From contig NZ_BPRA01000006.1 in the NCBI RefSeq assembly GCF_022179645.1, positions 124,001 through 188,000 on the forward strand: DNA of 64,000 bases, written 5' to 3'. Position numbers and translations under genes: made by a program. Numbering within the stretch: the stretch's first letter is position 1; each line of letters starts with the position of its first letter. The notes below the pieces were generated by a model that searched no databases, was not told the origin of the DNA, and saw only the letters and a list, made by a program, of their open reading frames with translations. The DNA comes from Methylobacterium thuringiense (lineage in GTDB: Bacteria > Pseudomonadota > Alphaproteobacteria > Rhizobiales > Beijerinckiaceae). Of the stretch, positions 34,015 through 41,925 are shown piece by piece.

Positions 34015-34539
34015 ATGCGTTTGCACTTTCGACGCTTCCGCACCGAGCAGTCGGGCCTTGCGTCCATCGAATTCGCCCTGCTGAGTACCGTGCTGCTGCT
34101 ACTATTCGCCGGCGGCTTCGATCTCGTCTTCATGGTGAGCGCTAAGCGCGACGCCGATCGGGCCTCGACGCTGATCGCACACGCGATGGCGACCTGCCCG
34201 AATTCGAGTTGCATGTCGGCGCTGATCAACAGCTACTCACCGCGCCAAGCGAACGCGCTGGTGCGCTACCCGAACGCGGCGATTAAGTTGTACATGATCC
34301 AGAACCAGAGCGGCACGATCAAGCCCTGCTCCGGAACCGACACGACGTTGACCGACACCAAAATCATCGCTTCGGCAAAGAACATCCTGCGGGACGACGA
34401 CGTCGGGTCGGCAGTGATGCTGACGACCACCTACACATCGATCTTGCCGAAGGCGCTCATGAGCTACATCAGCGCGACTGGCGCGACCTATACTGGCCGC
34501 ACCGTCGACGTGATGAGCAATATCGGCGCCGTGTGCTGA
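34015..34539 (+). CDS. TadE-like protein
   Basis: 174 residues starting MRLHFRRFRTEQSGLASIEFALLSTVLLLLFAGG, a TadE-type membrane helix with the conserved Glu in ASIEFALL. The remaining periplasmic part has a short Cys-containing loop (CPNSSC). The ATG at 34015 has AGGA upstream; a GTG at 33934 is in frame but lies in poor coding sequence. Base composition is normal for the genome, unlike the previous gene. Related to Flp pilus assembly, but no other Tad component is nearby. Confidence 0.75.
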   Translation: MRLHFRRFRTEQSGLASIEFALLSTVLLLLFAGGFDLVFMVSAKRDADRASTLIAHAMATCPNSSCMSALINSYSPRQANALVRYPNAAIKLYMIQNQSGTIKPCSGTDTTLTDTKIIASAKNILRDDDVGSAVMLTTTYTSILPKALMSYISATGATYTGRTVDVMSNIGAVC

Positions 34540-34621
34540 CGGGACCAGGTCGGCCTTCCAGCCGTTCCAGCGCAGCCGTTACCTTCTGTCGCGGATAGGA
34601 CCGGCGCGTCGCGCCGCTTCA

Positions 34622-34650
34622 TTGACATCCGCCGGGTTCCCCCCTATTCG
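34622..34650 (+). promoter_or_regulatory. Sigma-70-type promoter for rplU-rpmA
   Basis: TTGACA (34622-34627), a 17-bp spacer, then TATTCG (34645-34650) as the -10. The spacing is ideal and the site lies 139 bp before the rplU start, leaving a long leader that could carry ribosomal-protein autoregulation. Confidence 0.6.
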
Positions 34651-34788
34651 CCCATCACGGCGCGCGGCTTCCTCGACGAAGTCCGCGCGTTTCGCGTTCG
34701 CGGCCCTTGGGCTGCGGATGACCTCAACAAGAAGACGGCCCAGGCGCTTCGCGGCGCGGGAGGCCGGCAGAGAACACGAGAGCCAACG

Positions 34789-35190
34789 ATGTTCGCAGTC
34801 ATCAAGACGGGCGGCAAGCAGTATCGCGTTGCCGCCAACGACGTCATCACCGTCGCTACGATCGAGGGCGAGGCCGGATCGGCCATCAACTTCGGCGAGG
34901 TCCTGCTGTTCACGGACGGCGATGCCATCCAGGTCGGCGCCCCGCTGCTCGAGGGCGTCACCGTCTCCGGCGAGATCGTCGATCACGGCCGTGCCAAGAA
35001 GGTCATCGCCTTCAAGAAGCGCCGCCGGCAGAACTCGCGCCGCAAGCGGGGCCACCGCCAGCACTTCACCACCGTGCGGATCACCGAGATCGGCTTCGGC
35101 GGCAAGTCCACGAAGGCCGAGCCGCGCAAGGCCAAGGCGTCTTCCTCCGAGGGCGATGCTCCGGCGGTCGTCTCACCCGCCAGCGCCTGA
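34789..35190 (+). CDS. rplU: 50S ribosomal protein L21
   Basis: 133 residues. MFAVIKTGGKQYRVAANDV is the L21 start and RGHRQHFTTVRITEIG matches the C-terminal core that contacts 23S rRNA. A tail of about 25 Ala/Ser/Lys-rich residues (KAKASSSEGDAPAVV) extends beyond the usual length, as in other alphaproteobacteria. It leads the rplU-rpmA operon. Confidence 0.97.
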   Translation: MFAVIKTGGKQYRVAANDVITVATIEGEAGSAINFGEVLLFTDGDAIQVGAPLLEGVTVSGEIVDHGRAKKVIAFKKRRRQNSRRKRGHRQHFTTVRITEIGFGGKSTKAEPRKAKASSSEGDAPAVVSPASA

Positions 35191-35232
35191 TCGCCCTTTC
35201 GCAGACCCCTTTAGAGATCCTGGAGTAGCCCT

Positions 35233-35499
35233 ATGGCTCACAAAAAAGCAGGCGGCTCGTCCCGCAACGGCCGCGACTCGGCCGGCCAGCGCCTCGGCGT
35301 GAAGAAGTTCGGCTCGGAAGCCGTGATTCCGGGCAACATCATCGTGCGCCAGCGCGGCACCAAGTGGCATCCCGGCGTCAACGTCGGCATGGGCAAGGAC
35401 CACACGCTGTTCGCCCTGATCGAAGGCCGCGTCGAGTTCCAGACGAAGCGCGGTCGCGCCTTCGTCGCGGTGGTACCGGTACAGGTCGCCGCAGAGTAA
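35233..35499 (+). CDS. rpmA: 50S ribosomal protein L27
   Basis: 88 residues, [16 protein letters not shown]... with the conserved N-terminal arm that reaches the peptidyl transferase centre and the core [18 protein letters not shown]. It lies 42 bp after rplU, the standard pairing, and is followed by a terminator hairpin. Confidence 0.98.
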   Translation: MAHKKAGGSSRNGRDSAGQRLGVKKFGSEAVIPGNIIVRQRGTKWHPGVNVGMGKDHTLFALIEGRVEFQTKRGRAFVAVVPVQVAAE

Positions 35500-35595
35500 C
35501 GGCGGACGCCTCGTAACGCGTCCCGCCGGTGTCCCACACCGAACCGGCGGACCGGCGCACGACGCGAGACGCGGACAGCGCAGATCGGAACGCCG

Positions 35596-35621
35596 GGGAG
35601 GATGGGATCCATCCTCCCTTT
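35596..35621 (+). terminator. Terminator hairpin after rpmA
   Basis: GGGAGGATGG (35596-35605), loop GAT, CCATCCTCCC (35609-35618), then TTT. The stem is perfect; the T run is short, so partial read-through to the GNAT and obgE genes is likely. Confidence 0.65.
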
Positions 35622-35672
35622 CGTCATTCCAGGGAGCGGCTTCCGCACGGAGGCGCCCGAGGAGCGGACGCG

Positions 35673-36254
35673 ATGTTCCCCGATCTGACCCGAGACGACG
35701 TCTTTCGCATCGAGACCCGGCGGCTCTGGCTGCGCTGGCCGCGGGCCCGCGACGCGGCGGCGATCGTACGGCTCGCCGGCGAGCAGGCGGTCGCCGAGAT
35801 GACGGCGCGGATCCCGCATCCGATCGAGCCGCTCGGAACCGACTCTTTCGTCATTGAGGCCCGGCGCGCAAACGCGGAGGGCGAGTCGCTGACGATGGCG
35901 CTGGCCCTGCGCTCCGCACCGACCGCGCTGATCGGCATCGTCTCGATCCACGCCGATCCGGACGCGTCCGGTCCGCATCTCGGCTACTGGCTCGGCGTTC
36001 CGCATTGGGGCGCGGGCCTGATGAGCGAGGCGGCAGAGACGCTGGTGAACGCCTATTTCGCCTATGCGGGCGGGACCGAACTGACCTCGGCGGCGATCAC
36101 GTCCAACGCGGCCTCGCGGCGGGTGCTGGAGAAATGCGGCTTCGTACGGCAGGGTTCGGCCCGGCAGTCGTTCCCCGCACGCGGCGGCGAACGCGACGTC
36201 GACCTGTTCCGGCTGACACGCGCCGGATGGTCGGCCACACGGAGCGACGGGTGA
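35673..36254 (+). CDS. GNAT-family N-acetyltransferase (RimJ/RimL type)
   Basis: 193 residues. The N-terminal [18 protein letters not shown], the acetyl-CoA loop region [17 protein letters not shown] and [13 protein letters not shown] are typical of RimJ/RimL-type GNATs that acetylate proteins at the N-terminus or small substrates. The ATG at 35673 has GAGGAG upstream; the frame continues to 35529 through the terminator region. Its place between rpmA and obgE is conserved in many Rhizobiales. Confidence 0.88.
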   Translation: MFPDLTRDDVFRIETRRLWLRWPRARDAAAIVRLAGEQAVAEMTARIPHPIEPLGTDSFVIEARRANAEGESLTMALALRSAPTALIGIVSIHADPDASGPHLGYWLGVPHWGAGLMSEAAETLVNAYFAYAGGTELTSAAITSNAASRRVLEKCGFVRQGSARQSFPARGGERDVDLFRLTRAGWSATRSDG

Positions 36255-36258
36255 TCGG

Positions 36259-36771
36259 ATGAGGCGGCTCGGCATCATCGGGGTAGGGATTGCGGCCATC
36301 GCCCTGGTGGCGGCTGCAGCGTTCGCGCTTCGCCCGCATCGGGACGTGCCGGCTCCCGATGCCGCCAAGCCTGAGGCTGCCCTATCGGATGCCGCGAAGC
36401 TGGAGGCGGCCGCCAGGAAGGGCGCGGTGCCGACGCTTTATTGCGAGTTCACGAATTTCGCGGACCGGACGCCGCTGGTTGGCTTTTACTTCACCATCGA
36501 GGAGGGTGGCCCGAAGCCCGTCTACGCGCAGGTCTTCCAGCGCGAGCAGGACGGGACGCAGGACGATTTCGGCGGGGCCACCGCGCCGCGCCCGGAATGG
36601 TCCTATGACGGTAGCGAGAGCCCGGCCGTCATCCATTCGCCCGACGACGCCATGCAGATCAACGTCTACGATTACGACCCGTCGAAGCCCGGCACGAACT
36701 GGTTCGAGGCCGGCCTTCGCAGCGTCCGGTACCGCAACCTTGGCGGCAAGTGCCGCCACAGCACAGCATAA
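36259..36771 (+). CDS. Membrane-anchored hypothetical protein
   Basis: 170 residues. An N-terminal signal anchor ([21 protein letters not shown], residues 4-24) is followed by an Ala/Lys linker and a beta-rich domain ([37 protein letters not shown]) with two cysteines (CEF and GKCRH). It begins four bases after the GNAT stop, suggesting translational coupling. No family recognised; probably periplasmic. Confidence 0.7.
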   Translation: MRRLGIIGVGIAAIALVAAAAFALRPHRDVPAPDAAKPEAALSDAAKLEAAARKGAVPTLYCEFTNFADRTPLVGFYFTIEEGGPKPVYAQVFQREQDGTQDDFGGATAPRPEWSYDGSESPAVIHSPDDAMQINVYDYDPSKPGTNWFEAGLRSVRYRNLGGKCRHSTA

Positions 36772-36903
36772 TGTGGGTGGCCCTCGATGCTGACGCCTCG
36801 AGGGCCGTCCGCCGCATGAGCGGCCACGCGCAGTCGCGCTTGCCAATGGCCAGCGACTGGAAAGCTCGGGCCGGATGGCCATTGGTATGAAACGAGAACA
36901 GCC

Positions 36904-37938
36904 GTGAAATTCCTCGACGAAGCCAAGGTCTATGTCCGCTCCGGAGACGGCGGGCGCGGCTGCGTCGCGTTCCGGCGCGAGAAGTTCATCGAGTTCGGCG
37001 GCCCGAACGGCGGCGACGGCGGGCGCGGCGGCGACGTCTTCGTCGAATGCGTCCAGGGCCTCAACACCCTGATCGACTACCGCTACCAGCAGCATTTCAA
37101 GGCCAAGAAGGGCGAGCACGGCATGGGCTCGAACTGCCACGGGGCCAAGGGCGCGGATACGGTGCTCAAGGTCCCCGAGGGCACGCAGATCATCGCCGAG
37201 GACGGCGAGACCTTGATCGCGGACCTCACGCAGGTCGGCCAGCGCGTGCGCCTCGCCAAGGGCGGCAACGGCGGCTTCGGCAACGCCTACTTCACCACTT
37301 CCACCAACCGCGCGCCGAAGCACGCCAATCCGGGCCTCGAAGGCACGGAGATGTGGATCTGGCTGCGCCTCAAGCTCATCGCCGATGCCGGCCTCGTCGG
37401 CCTGCCCAACGCCGGCAAGTCGACGTTCCTGGCCAGCGTCACCGCCGCCAAGCCCAAGATCGCCGACTACCCGTTCACGACCCTGCATCCGGGTCTCGGC
37501 GTGGTCCGCTCGGACGAGCGCGAGTTCGTGCTCGCCGACATCCCCGGCCTGATCGAGGGCGCGCACGAGGGCGTCGGCCTCGGCGACAAGTTCCTGGCCC
37601 ATGTCGAGCGCTGCCGCGTGCTGCTGCACCTCGTCGAAGGCACCTCCGAGCATGCCGGCAAGGCCTACAAGATGGTGCGCGGCGAGATCGAGGCCTACGG
37701 CCACGGCTTGGCCGACAAGCCGGAACTCGTCGCGCTCTCCAAATGCGACGCCCTCGATCCGGAGACGCTGAAGGAGCAGAAAGCCCGGCTGAAGCGGGCC
37801 TGCAAGAGCACGCCGCTGGTGCTGTCCTCCGTGTCAGGGCAGGGCGTCCAGGATGCTCTGCGGGCGATCCAGGCCACGATCGGCACGCACGAGGCCCAGC
37901 TGGCAGAGGCCTCGCCGGCACCGGCCTGGGAGCCGTGA
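36904..37938 (+). CDS. obgE: GTPase ObgE/CgtA
   Basis: 344-residue essential GTPase of 50S ribosome assembly and stress signalling. The Obg fold has its glycine-rich repeats ([25 protein letters not shown]); the G domain has the P-loop GLPNAGKST (166-174), switch region [11 protein letters not shown]3 DIPGL and G4 SKCD. The acidic C-terminal tail of some relatives is short here. It ends the rplU-rpmA-GNAT-obgE block, the usual alphaproteobacterial order. Confidence 0.97.
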   Translation: MKFLDEAKVYVRSGDGGRGCVAFRREKFIEFGGPNGGDGGRGGDVFVECVQGLNTLIDYRYQQHFKAKKGEHGMGSNCHGAKGADTVLKVPEGTQIIAEDGETLIADLTQVGQRVRLAKGGNGGFGNAYFTTSTNRAPKHANPGLEGTEMWIWLRLKLIADAGLVGLPNAGKSTFLASVTAAKPKIADYPFTTLHPGLGVVRSDEREFVLADIPGLIEGAHEGVGLGDKFLAHVERCRVLLHLVEGTSEHAGKAYKMVRGEIEAYGHGLADKPELVALSKCDALDPETLKEQKARLKRACKSTPLVLSSVSGQGVQDALRAIQATIGTHEAQLAEASPAPAWEP

Positions 37939-37948
37939 TGGACGGGTT

Positions 37949-38257
37949 TCAGTCGTCCTTGGTCTGCAGGTAGGTCCGGCTAGCCTCCGTCTTGAAACTG
38001 GCAGCCGCGAGGTCGATCCGGTCGCCCGGTTCGTCGGCCGCATCGTAGGCTTGGCTCGCCGTCGCCTCGATCACCTCCCGAAGCGTCTCGAAATCGGCGA
38101 GCGGTTCGAGCCGGCTCTCGCCGAATTCCGAGCGCATCACGGAGAGCGGCAGGTTCACCGTGACCATCCGGTCTCCTGCGGCCATGGTGAAGCGGATCGA
38201 GGTGCCGTCCTCCGGCGGGATATGCGAGCCGCCGTCGAGATGTCGCTGCAGCGGCAT
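37949..38257 (-). CDS. Hypothetical protein, possibly DUF1488-like
   Basis: 102 residues from the ATG at 38257, which has AGGA seven bases upstream; an earlier ATG at 38305 lacks a site. The fold appears mixed (SIRFTMAAGDRMVTVNLPLS, then FETLREVIEATASQAYDAA), which loosely resembles DUF1488 proteins. No motif gives a function. It is convergent with obgE, 10 bp apart. Confidence 0.6.
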   Translation of the reverse strand: MPLQRHLDGGSHIPPEDGTSIRFTMAAGDRMVTVNLPLSVMRSEFGESRLEPLADFETLREVIEATASQAYDAADEPGDRIDLAAASFKTEASRTYLQTKDD

Positions 38258-38476
38258 GGTCACGTCCTGATGAGATCGGCCCCCGAGCAATTCGGCGGCG
38301 TCCATCGAAAATAGTCGCGCTGTTCTCGACAACAATCGGCCGCGACACCGACGCCGCCGATCGCTGCGTCATTTCGATGCGACGACCATGCGCCGCAATC
38401 GGGGAACGCCGGCTCTCGCGAGAGCTTCCCTCGCCGCGTCGGCTGCCGTCGCAGCCGACTTTTGGAGCGTTGTTCG

Positions 38477-38836
38477 ATGCGGATTTCCTACCTGTTGCCG
38501 GCTTGTCTCATGCTCGGCGCGACGACCGCGCCAGCCCTGGCCATCTCGTGCAAGGAGGACATCAGCACGATCGAGCGGCGTCTGGACAGCGCCGGTGCCG
38601 AGAAGGTCACGGGCAAGGAACCCGCAGGCGGTGCCACGTCTTCGAACTCGCCCAAGGCGCTCGACAAGGCTCCCGACGGCAAGCCCTCCGATCCCACCAC
38701 GCAGTCCACGGCCGGCGGCGTAGCGGAGGCCCGCAAGCTCCTCGACACGGCCAAGGCCCAGGACAAGGCCGGCGACGAAAAGGCCTGCCAGGACACGATC
38801 ACCCAGGTGAAGGAGAAGGCCGGCGCGCTGCCGTAG
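38477..38836 (+). CDS. Small secreted protein
   Basis: 119 residues with a clear signal peptide (LLPACLMLGATTAPALA, cleavage near residue 22). The mature part starts ISCKEDISTIERRLD, has a Gly/Ser/Thr/Pro-rich middle and ends in a helix (CQDTITQVKEKAGALP); two Cys residues flank the middle. No family recognised. A GGAG lies 12 bases before the ATG. Confidence 0.7.
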   Translation: MRISYLLPACLMLGATTAPALAISCKEDISTIERRLDSAGAEKVTGKEPAGGATSSNSPKALDKAPDGKPSDPTTQSTAGGVAEARKLLDTAKAQDKAGDEKACQDTITQVKEKAGALP

Positions 38837-38946
38837 TGCGAACCGGAACTTTCGCTCACGCCTGAGATAGAAGTGGCGATCGGCGCTCGTCCGGTCGCGC
38901 TTCCGGCGCCGCCGCCGCTTTCAAATCGCCGGCCGTACGATGTCCG

Positions 38947-39198
38947 CTAGACCCATCTTTTGGCCACCGCGGACGATTCCGCGATACTGAAATCGATCCG
39001 GTACAGCACGAGCCCGGTATGGTCCGTGACCTCCAGGCGCCACTCGTTGCCGAGCTTGGTTCTGCGGCCTTCGTCCACCATCAACTCCCCCGCGAGGCGA
39101 ATTGCCATCGTGCGGGCGGCCTCGTGATCCTCCAGTTCGGTGCCGGCGTCGTCGCGGGCGGTGTAGCCGTCATAGATGTTGAAGTGAAAACGAGGCAT
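38947..39198 (-). CDS. DUF6894 family protein
   Basis: 83 residues: MPRFHFNIYDGYTARDDAG, ELEDHEAARTMAIRLAGEL and VTDHTGLVLYRIDFSIA are the characteristic DUF6894 segments. Proteins of this type are abundant in Methylobacterium and Bradyrhizobium and have no known function. It is a single gene with its own upstream region of about 175 bp to the beta-lactamase. Confidence 0.82.
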   Translation of the reverse strand: MPRFHFNIYDGYTARDDAGTELEDHEAARTMAIRLAGELMVDEGRRTKLGNEWRLEVTDHTGLVLYRIDFSIAESSAVAKRWV

Positions 39199-39374
39199 GG
39201 GGCGCAGGGTTGGGAAAAGGCGAGAGCCTGTCGCCCTCCGCCGCCGACGCCTCGGGATTGCCGGCCGGCGATGTGCATCAATCGGATCGCAACCGGGCGG
39301 TTCCTGTATTTTTCCCGACAGAACCGCTGTCGTGTCTCGAGAGTCGGACGGCTATACGACGAGCGGTCTAGGGC

Positions 39375-40583
39375 TCACGGAGCCCTGGCGGCGTCTGTCG
39401 GCCCGTCCAGCGCCGAGAGGATTTTGTGCGCGGCCTTTACGCGGTTTGGGATCGGATAGTTCCGGTTCGCCAGCATGACGAGCCCGATCCGCTTGGCCGG
39501 CACGAAGGCGACATAGGCGCCGAAGCCATTGGTCGAGCCGGTCTTGTCGAGCAGCATGCCGGGGTTGGGTGACAGCGGCGGATCGAGCCGCACGACCGGG
39601 TTGGCTTCGAGGATCACCCCAGCCGCATTGCCCGCGAGCAGAGTGTCGAGGTCGGCCGGATCGGCATACATCTCCCAGCCGAGGCCCTGCACCATGCCTC
39701 CGAGCTTGAAATAGCCGGTTTGCGTCGTGCGGATCGCGCGTCCGAGCATGTCGTCCAGTCCAGAGGGATCGATGTTCGCTTCGACGAAGCGGAGCATATC
39801 GCCGGCCGTCGTCTTGATGCCGTAGGCCTCGGAATCCAGCATGCCCGGCGCCACCCGGACGGGCTTGTCGTCCTTCGCATAGCCGTAGGCGTAGTCTCCC
39901 ATGCGAGCCGGAGGCACCGTCACGAAAGTGCTGCTTAGCCCGAGGGCCGGGAACAGCTTGCCCTCCAGGAGTTCGCCGAAGGGCCGGCGCATGCTCGCGG
40001 CGGCGATGAAGCCGAACAGGCCGATACTGGTGTTGGCGTAGAGCCGGTGCGTGCCGGGGGCGTAGCGCGGTCGCCAGCCCCGGTAGAAGGCGATCATCCC
40101 GTCATGGCTGGTCACGGCGTCGGGAAACTGCAGGGGCAGGCCGCCGGCCGTATACGTGCCGAGATCGAGCAGGCTGATACCGTCGAAGGCGCTGCCTGCG
40201 AGCGCCGGCAGATGCTTGCTGGCCGCCTCGGAGAACGACAGGGCGCCGGTCGCCTGCGCGTAGGCGGCGAGGGTCGCCGTGAAGGTCTTGCTGACCGAGC
40301 CAAGCTCGAACAGCGTCTCGCCGGTGACCGTCCCGCCGGTTTCCTTGTTGGCGACACCGAGGTTCACCACGTGGCGGCGGCCCCCCACCACGACCCCGAC
40401 CGCCATGCCCGGAATGGCGTTCTCGGCCATGAGCGGACGGATGACGTCGGTGACGATGCGCCGGATCCGATCGCCGTCGGGACCGTCGGCCGAAGCCGCG
40501 TTGACGCTGCCGAGGAGGCAGGCGGCGGCGATCAGCGCACGCCGTGCTGCCAGGATGAGGGGGAGGCCGGCAGCGTTGCGCAC
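39375..40583 (-). CDS. ampC: Class C (AmpC-type) beta-lactamase
   Basis: 402 residues from the GTG at 40583, which has GGAGG four bases upstream. A signal peptide (ALIAAACLLGSVNAASA) directs it to the periplasm. The three class C motifs are intact: S96-V-S-K99 (LFELGSVSKTFT), Y182-A-N184 (LYANTS) and K347-T-G (DKTGSTNGFG). QGLGWEMY and IGLVMLANRNYP also match AmpC. It should hydrolyse cephalosporins, though the physiological role could be peptidoglycan-related. ATGs at 40652 and 40631 are in frame. No ampR is adjacent. Confidence 0.9.
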   Translation of the reverse strand: MRNAAGLPLILAARRALIAAACLLGSVNAASADGPDGDRIRRIVTDVIRPLMAENAIPGMAVGVVVGGRRHVVNLGVANKETGGTVTGETLFELGSVSKTFTATLAAYAQATGALSFSEAASKHLPALAGSAFDGISLLDLGTYTAGGLPLQFPDAVTSHDGMIAFYRGWRPRYAPGTHRLYANTSIGLFGFIAAASMRRPFGELLEGKLFPALGLSSTFVTVPPARMGDYAYGYAKDDKPVRVAPGMLDSEAYGIKTTAGDMLRFVEANIDPSGLDDMLGRAIRTTQTGYFKLGGMVQGLGWEMYADPADLDTLLAGNAAGVILEANPVVRLDPPLSPNPGMLLDKTGSTNGFGAYVAFVPAKRIGLVMLANRNYPIPNRVKAAHKILSALDGPTDAARAP

Positions 40584-40684
40584 CGCGCCTCCAATGGTCC
40601 GCGGGCTCGACCGTTCTTTCGCGCGTGTCATGATGAAAGAGTAGCGGCTCATGTCGGATCGCCGCGTGCGATCCCTCACGAACG

Positions 40685-40716
40685 AAAAAGGCCCCGGCAG
40701 CGCTGCCGGGGCCTTT
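40685..40716 (-). terminator. Rho-independent terminator after the BAX-inhibitor-like gene
   Basis: GGCCCCGGCAGCGCTGCCGGGGCC (40690-40713) is a perfect self-complementary hairpin, with AAAAA before and TTT after on the plus strand, so a U run follows on the minus strand. Confidence 0.85.
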
Positions 40717-40740
40717 CGATGTTTGGCTGCTTCGCAGGGA

Positions 40741-41508
40741 TCAGCGACGGTCGCCGAGCAGGGAGAGCAGGAACTGGAACATGTTGATGAAATCCAGGTA
40801 CAGCGTCAATGCGCCGTTGACGGACATTTTCGCCGCGCCTTCGGCATCCGCGCCGCTGTAGAGGTACATCTCCTTCAGCTTCTGGGTGTCGTAGGCGGTG
40901 AGGCCCGCGAAGATCAGCACGCCGAGCACCGAGATCGCGAACTGCAGGGCCGAAGAGGCCAGGAAGATGTTCACGACCGAGGCGATGATGATGCCGATCA
41001 GGCCCATGATCAGGAACGAGCCCATGCCCGAAAGGCTGCGCTTCGTGGTGTAGCCGTAAAGGCTGATGCCCGCGAAGGTGGCCGAGGTGATGAAGAACAC
41101 CCGCACGACGCTGGCGCCCGTGAACACGAGCATCAGGGTCGACATCGAGGCGCCCATCACCGCCGCGAACGCCCAGAACATCGTCCGCGCGGAGGCGGCC
41201 GACATCCGGTCCATCCGGAAGGAGAAGACGAAGATGAAGGCCAACGGCGCGAACATCAGCACCCACTTGAAGGGGCTGGTGTAGAGGAACTGGCCGAACG
41301 GCGTCAGCAGGGGCTTGGAGCCCTGGTAGCTCGCGACGGCGGCCATGTTGATGGCGAGCGCCACGAGACCGGAGATCCCGAGGCCGACGACCATGTTGTT
41401 GTAGACGCCGAGCATGAAGCTACGCAGGCCCTGGTCGACCTCGACCTGCGGCGCCGCATAGCCCTGGGGCTGGGCGCCCTGGCGGAACGGAGAGTTTTCG
41501 AATGCCAT
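40741..41508 (-). CDS. BAX inhibitor-1/YccA family membrane protein
   Basis: 255 residues with seven membrane helices and the family signature near the end (LTAYDTQKLKEMYLY, then MSVNGALTLYLDFINMF). The N-terminal 25 residues are polar and Gln/Pro-rich. BI-1/YccA proteins are pH-sensitive ion leak channels or FtsH modulators in bacteria. Single gene ended by a strong terminator. Confidence 0.92.
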   Translation of the reverse strand: MAFENSPFRQGAQPQGYAAPQVEVDQGLRSFMLGVYNNMVVGLGISGLVALAINMAAVASYQGSKPLLTPFGQFLYTSPFKWVLMFAPLAFIFVFSFRMDRMSAASARTMFWAFAAVMGASMSTLMLVFTGASVVRVFFITSATFAGISLYGYTTKRSLSGMGSFLIMGLIGIIIASVVNIFLASSALQFAISVLGVLIFAGLTAYDTQKLKEMYLYSGADAEGAAKMSVNGALTLYLDFINMFQFLLSLLGDRR

Positions 41509-41925
41509 GAAAGTTTCCTTTGGAAGCCTTCTCAGCGTGGGATGGAGGGCCGCACGCGATACCTGTGGCCCCTCGCAAGGGCCTCATGCTGAAATATGTT
41601 CCGTTGCACTGCCATAAACAAGAGCCCCGTCGAGCTTGCCCGCGCGAAATCCGAGCACGGTTCGGCCCAGGTTTTCATCCCGAACAACAGCGTTAAGACT
41701 TGATTTCTCGACGGCTGACCAAGTTTTCGCGGAGGGGGGCGCCCGATCTCGCAAGACCGTCCTCGACCTCTCACCGCTGCCGGTCGATCGGTTCGGTCGA
41801 TGAAGGCGCTCTCCTCCCCACAAGGGGGAGGAGAGGACATGCGTGGCCCGTTTCGATCGACCGGAAACGGTATGCGAGGGGGAGGATAGTGTCCGTATCG
41901 ACCGTCGCGATCGATCACGTAAGAC
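41509..41925. other. Intergenic region with repeat 18-mer and hairpin
   Basis: No gene is supported. ATCGACCGGAAACGGTAT at 41856-41873 is a solo copy of the end sequence of the element at 3060. A CTCTCCTCCCC...GGGGGAGGAGAG hairpin lies near 41810-41836. Confidence 0.5.

Noticed and set aside
31942-34539. A complete Tad/Flp pilus locus
   Set aside because: Only TadE/TadG-like proteins are present; no pilin, ATPase, secretin or prepilin peptidase.
34540-34788. L21 leader as a riboswitch
   Set aside because: The leader is long and could fold, but nothing matches a known riboswitch; I list only the promoter.
41532-41918. 128-residue minus-strand frame between the BAX-inhibitor-like and permease genes
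   Set aside because: Pro/Arg-rich with no codon bias or ribosome-binding site, and it overlaps a repeat and hairpin.
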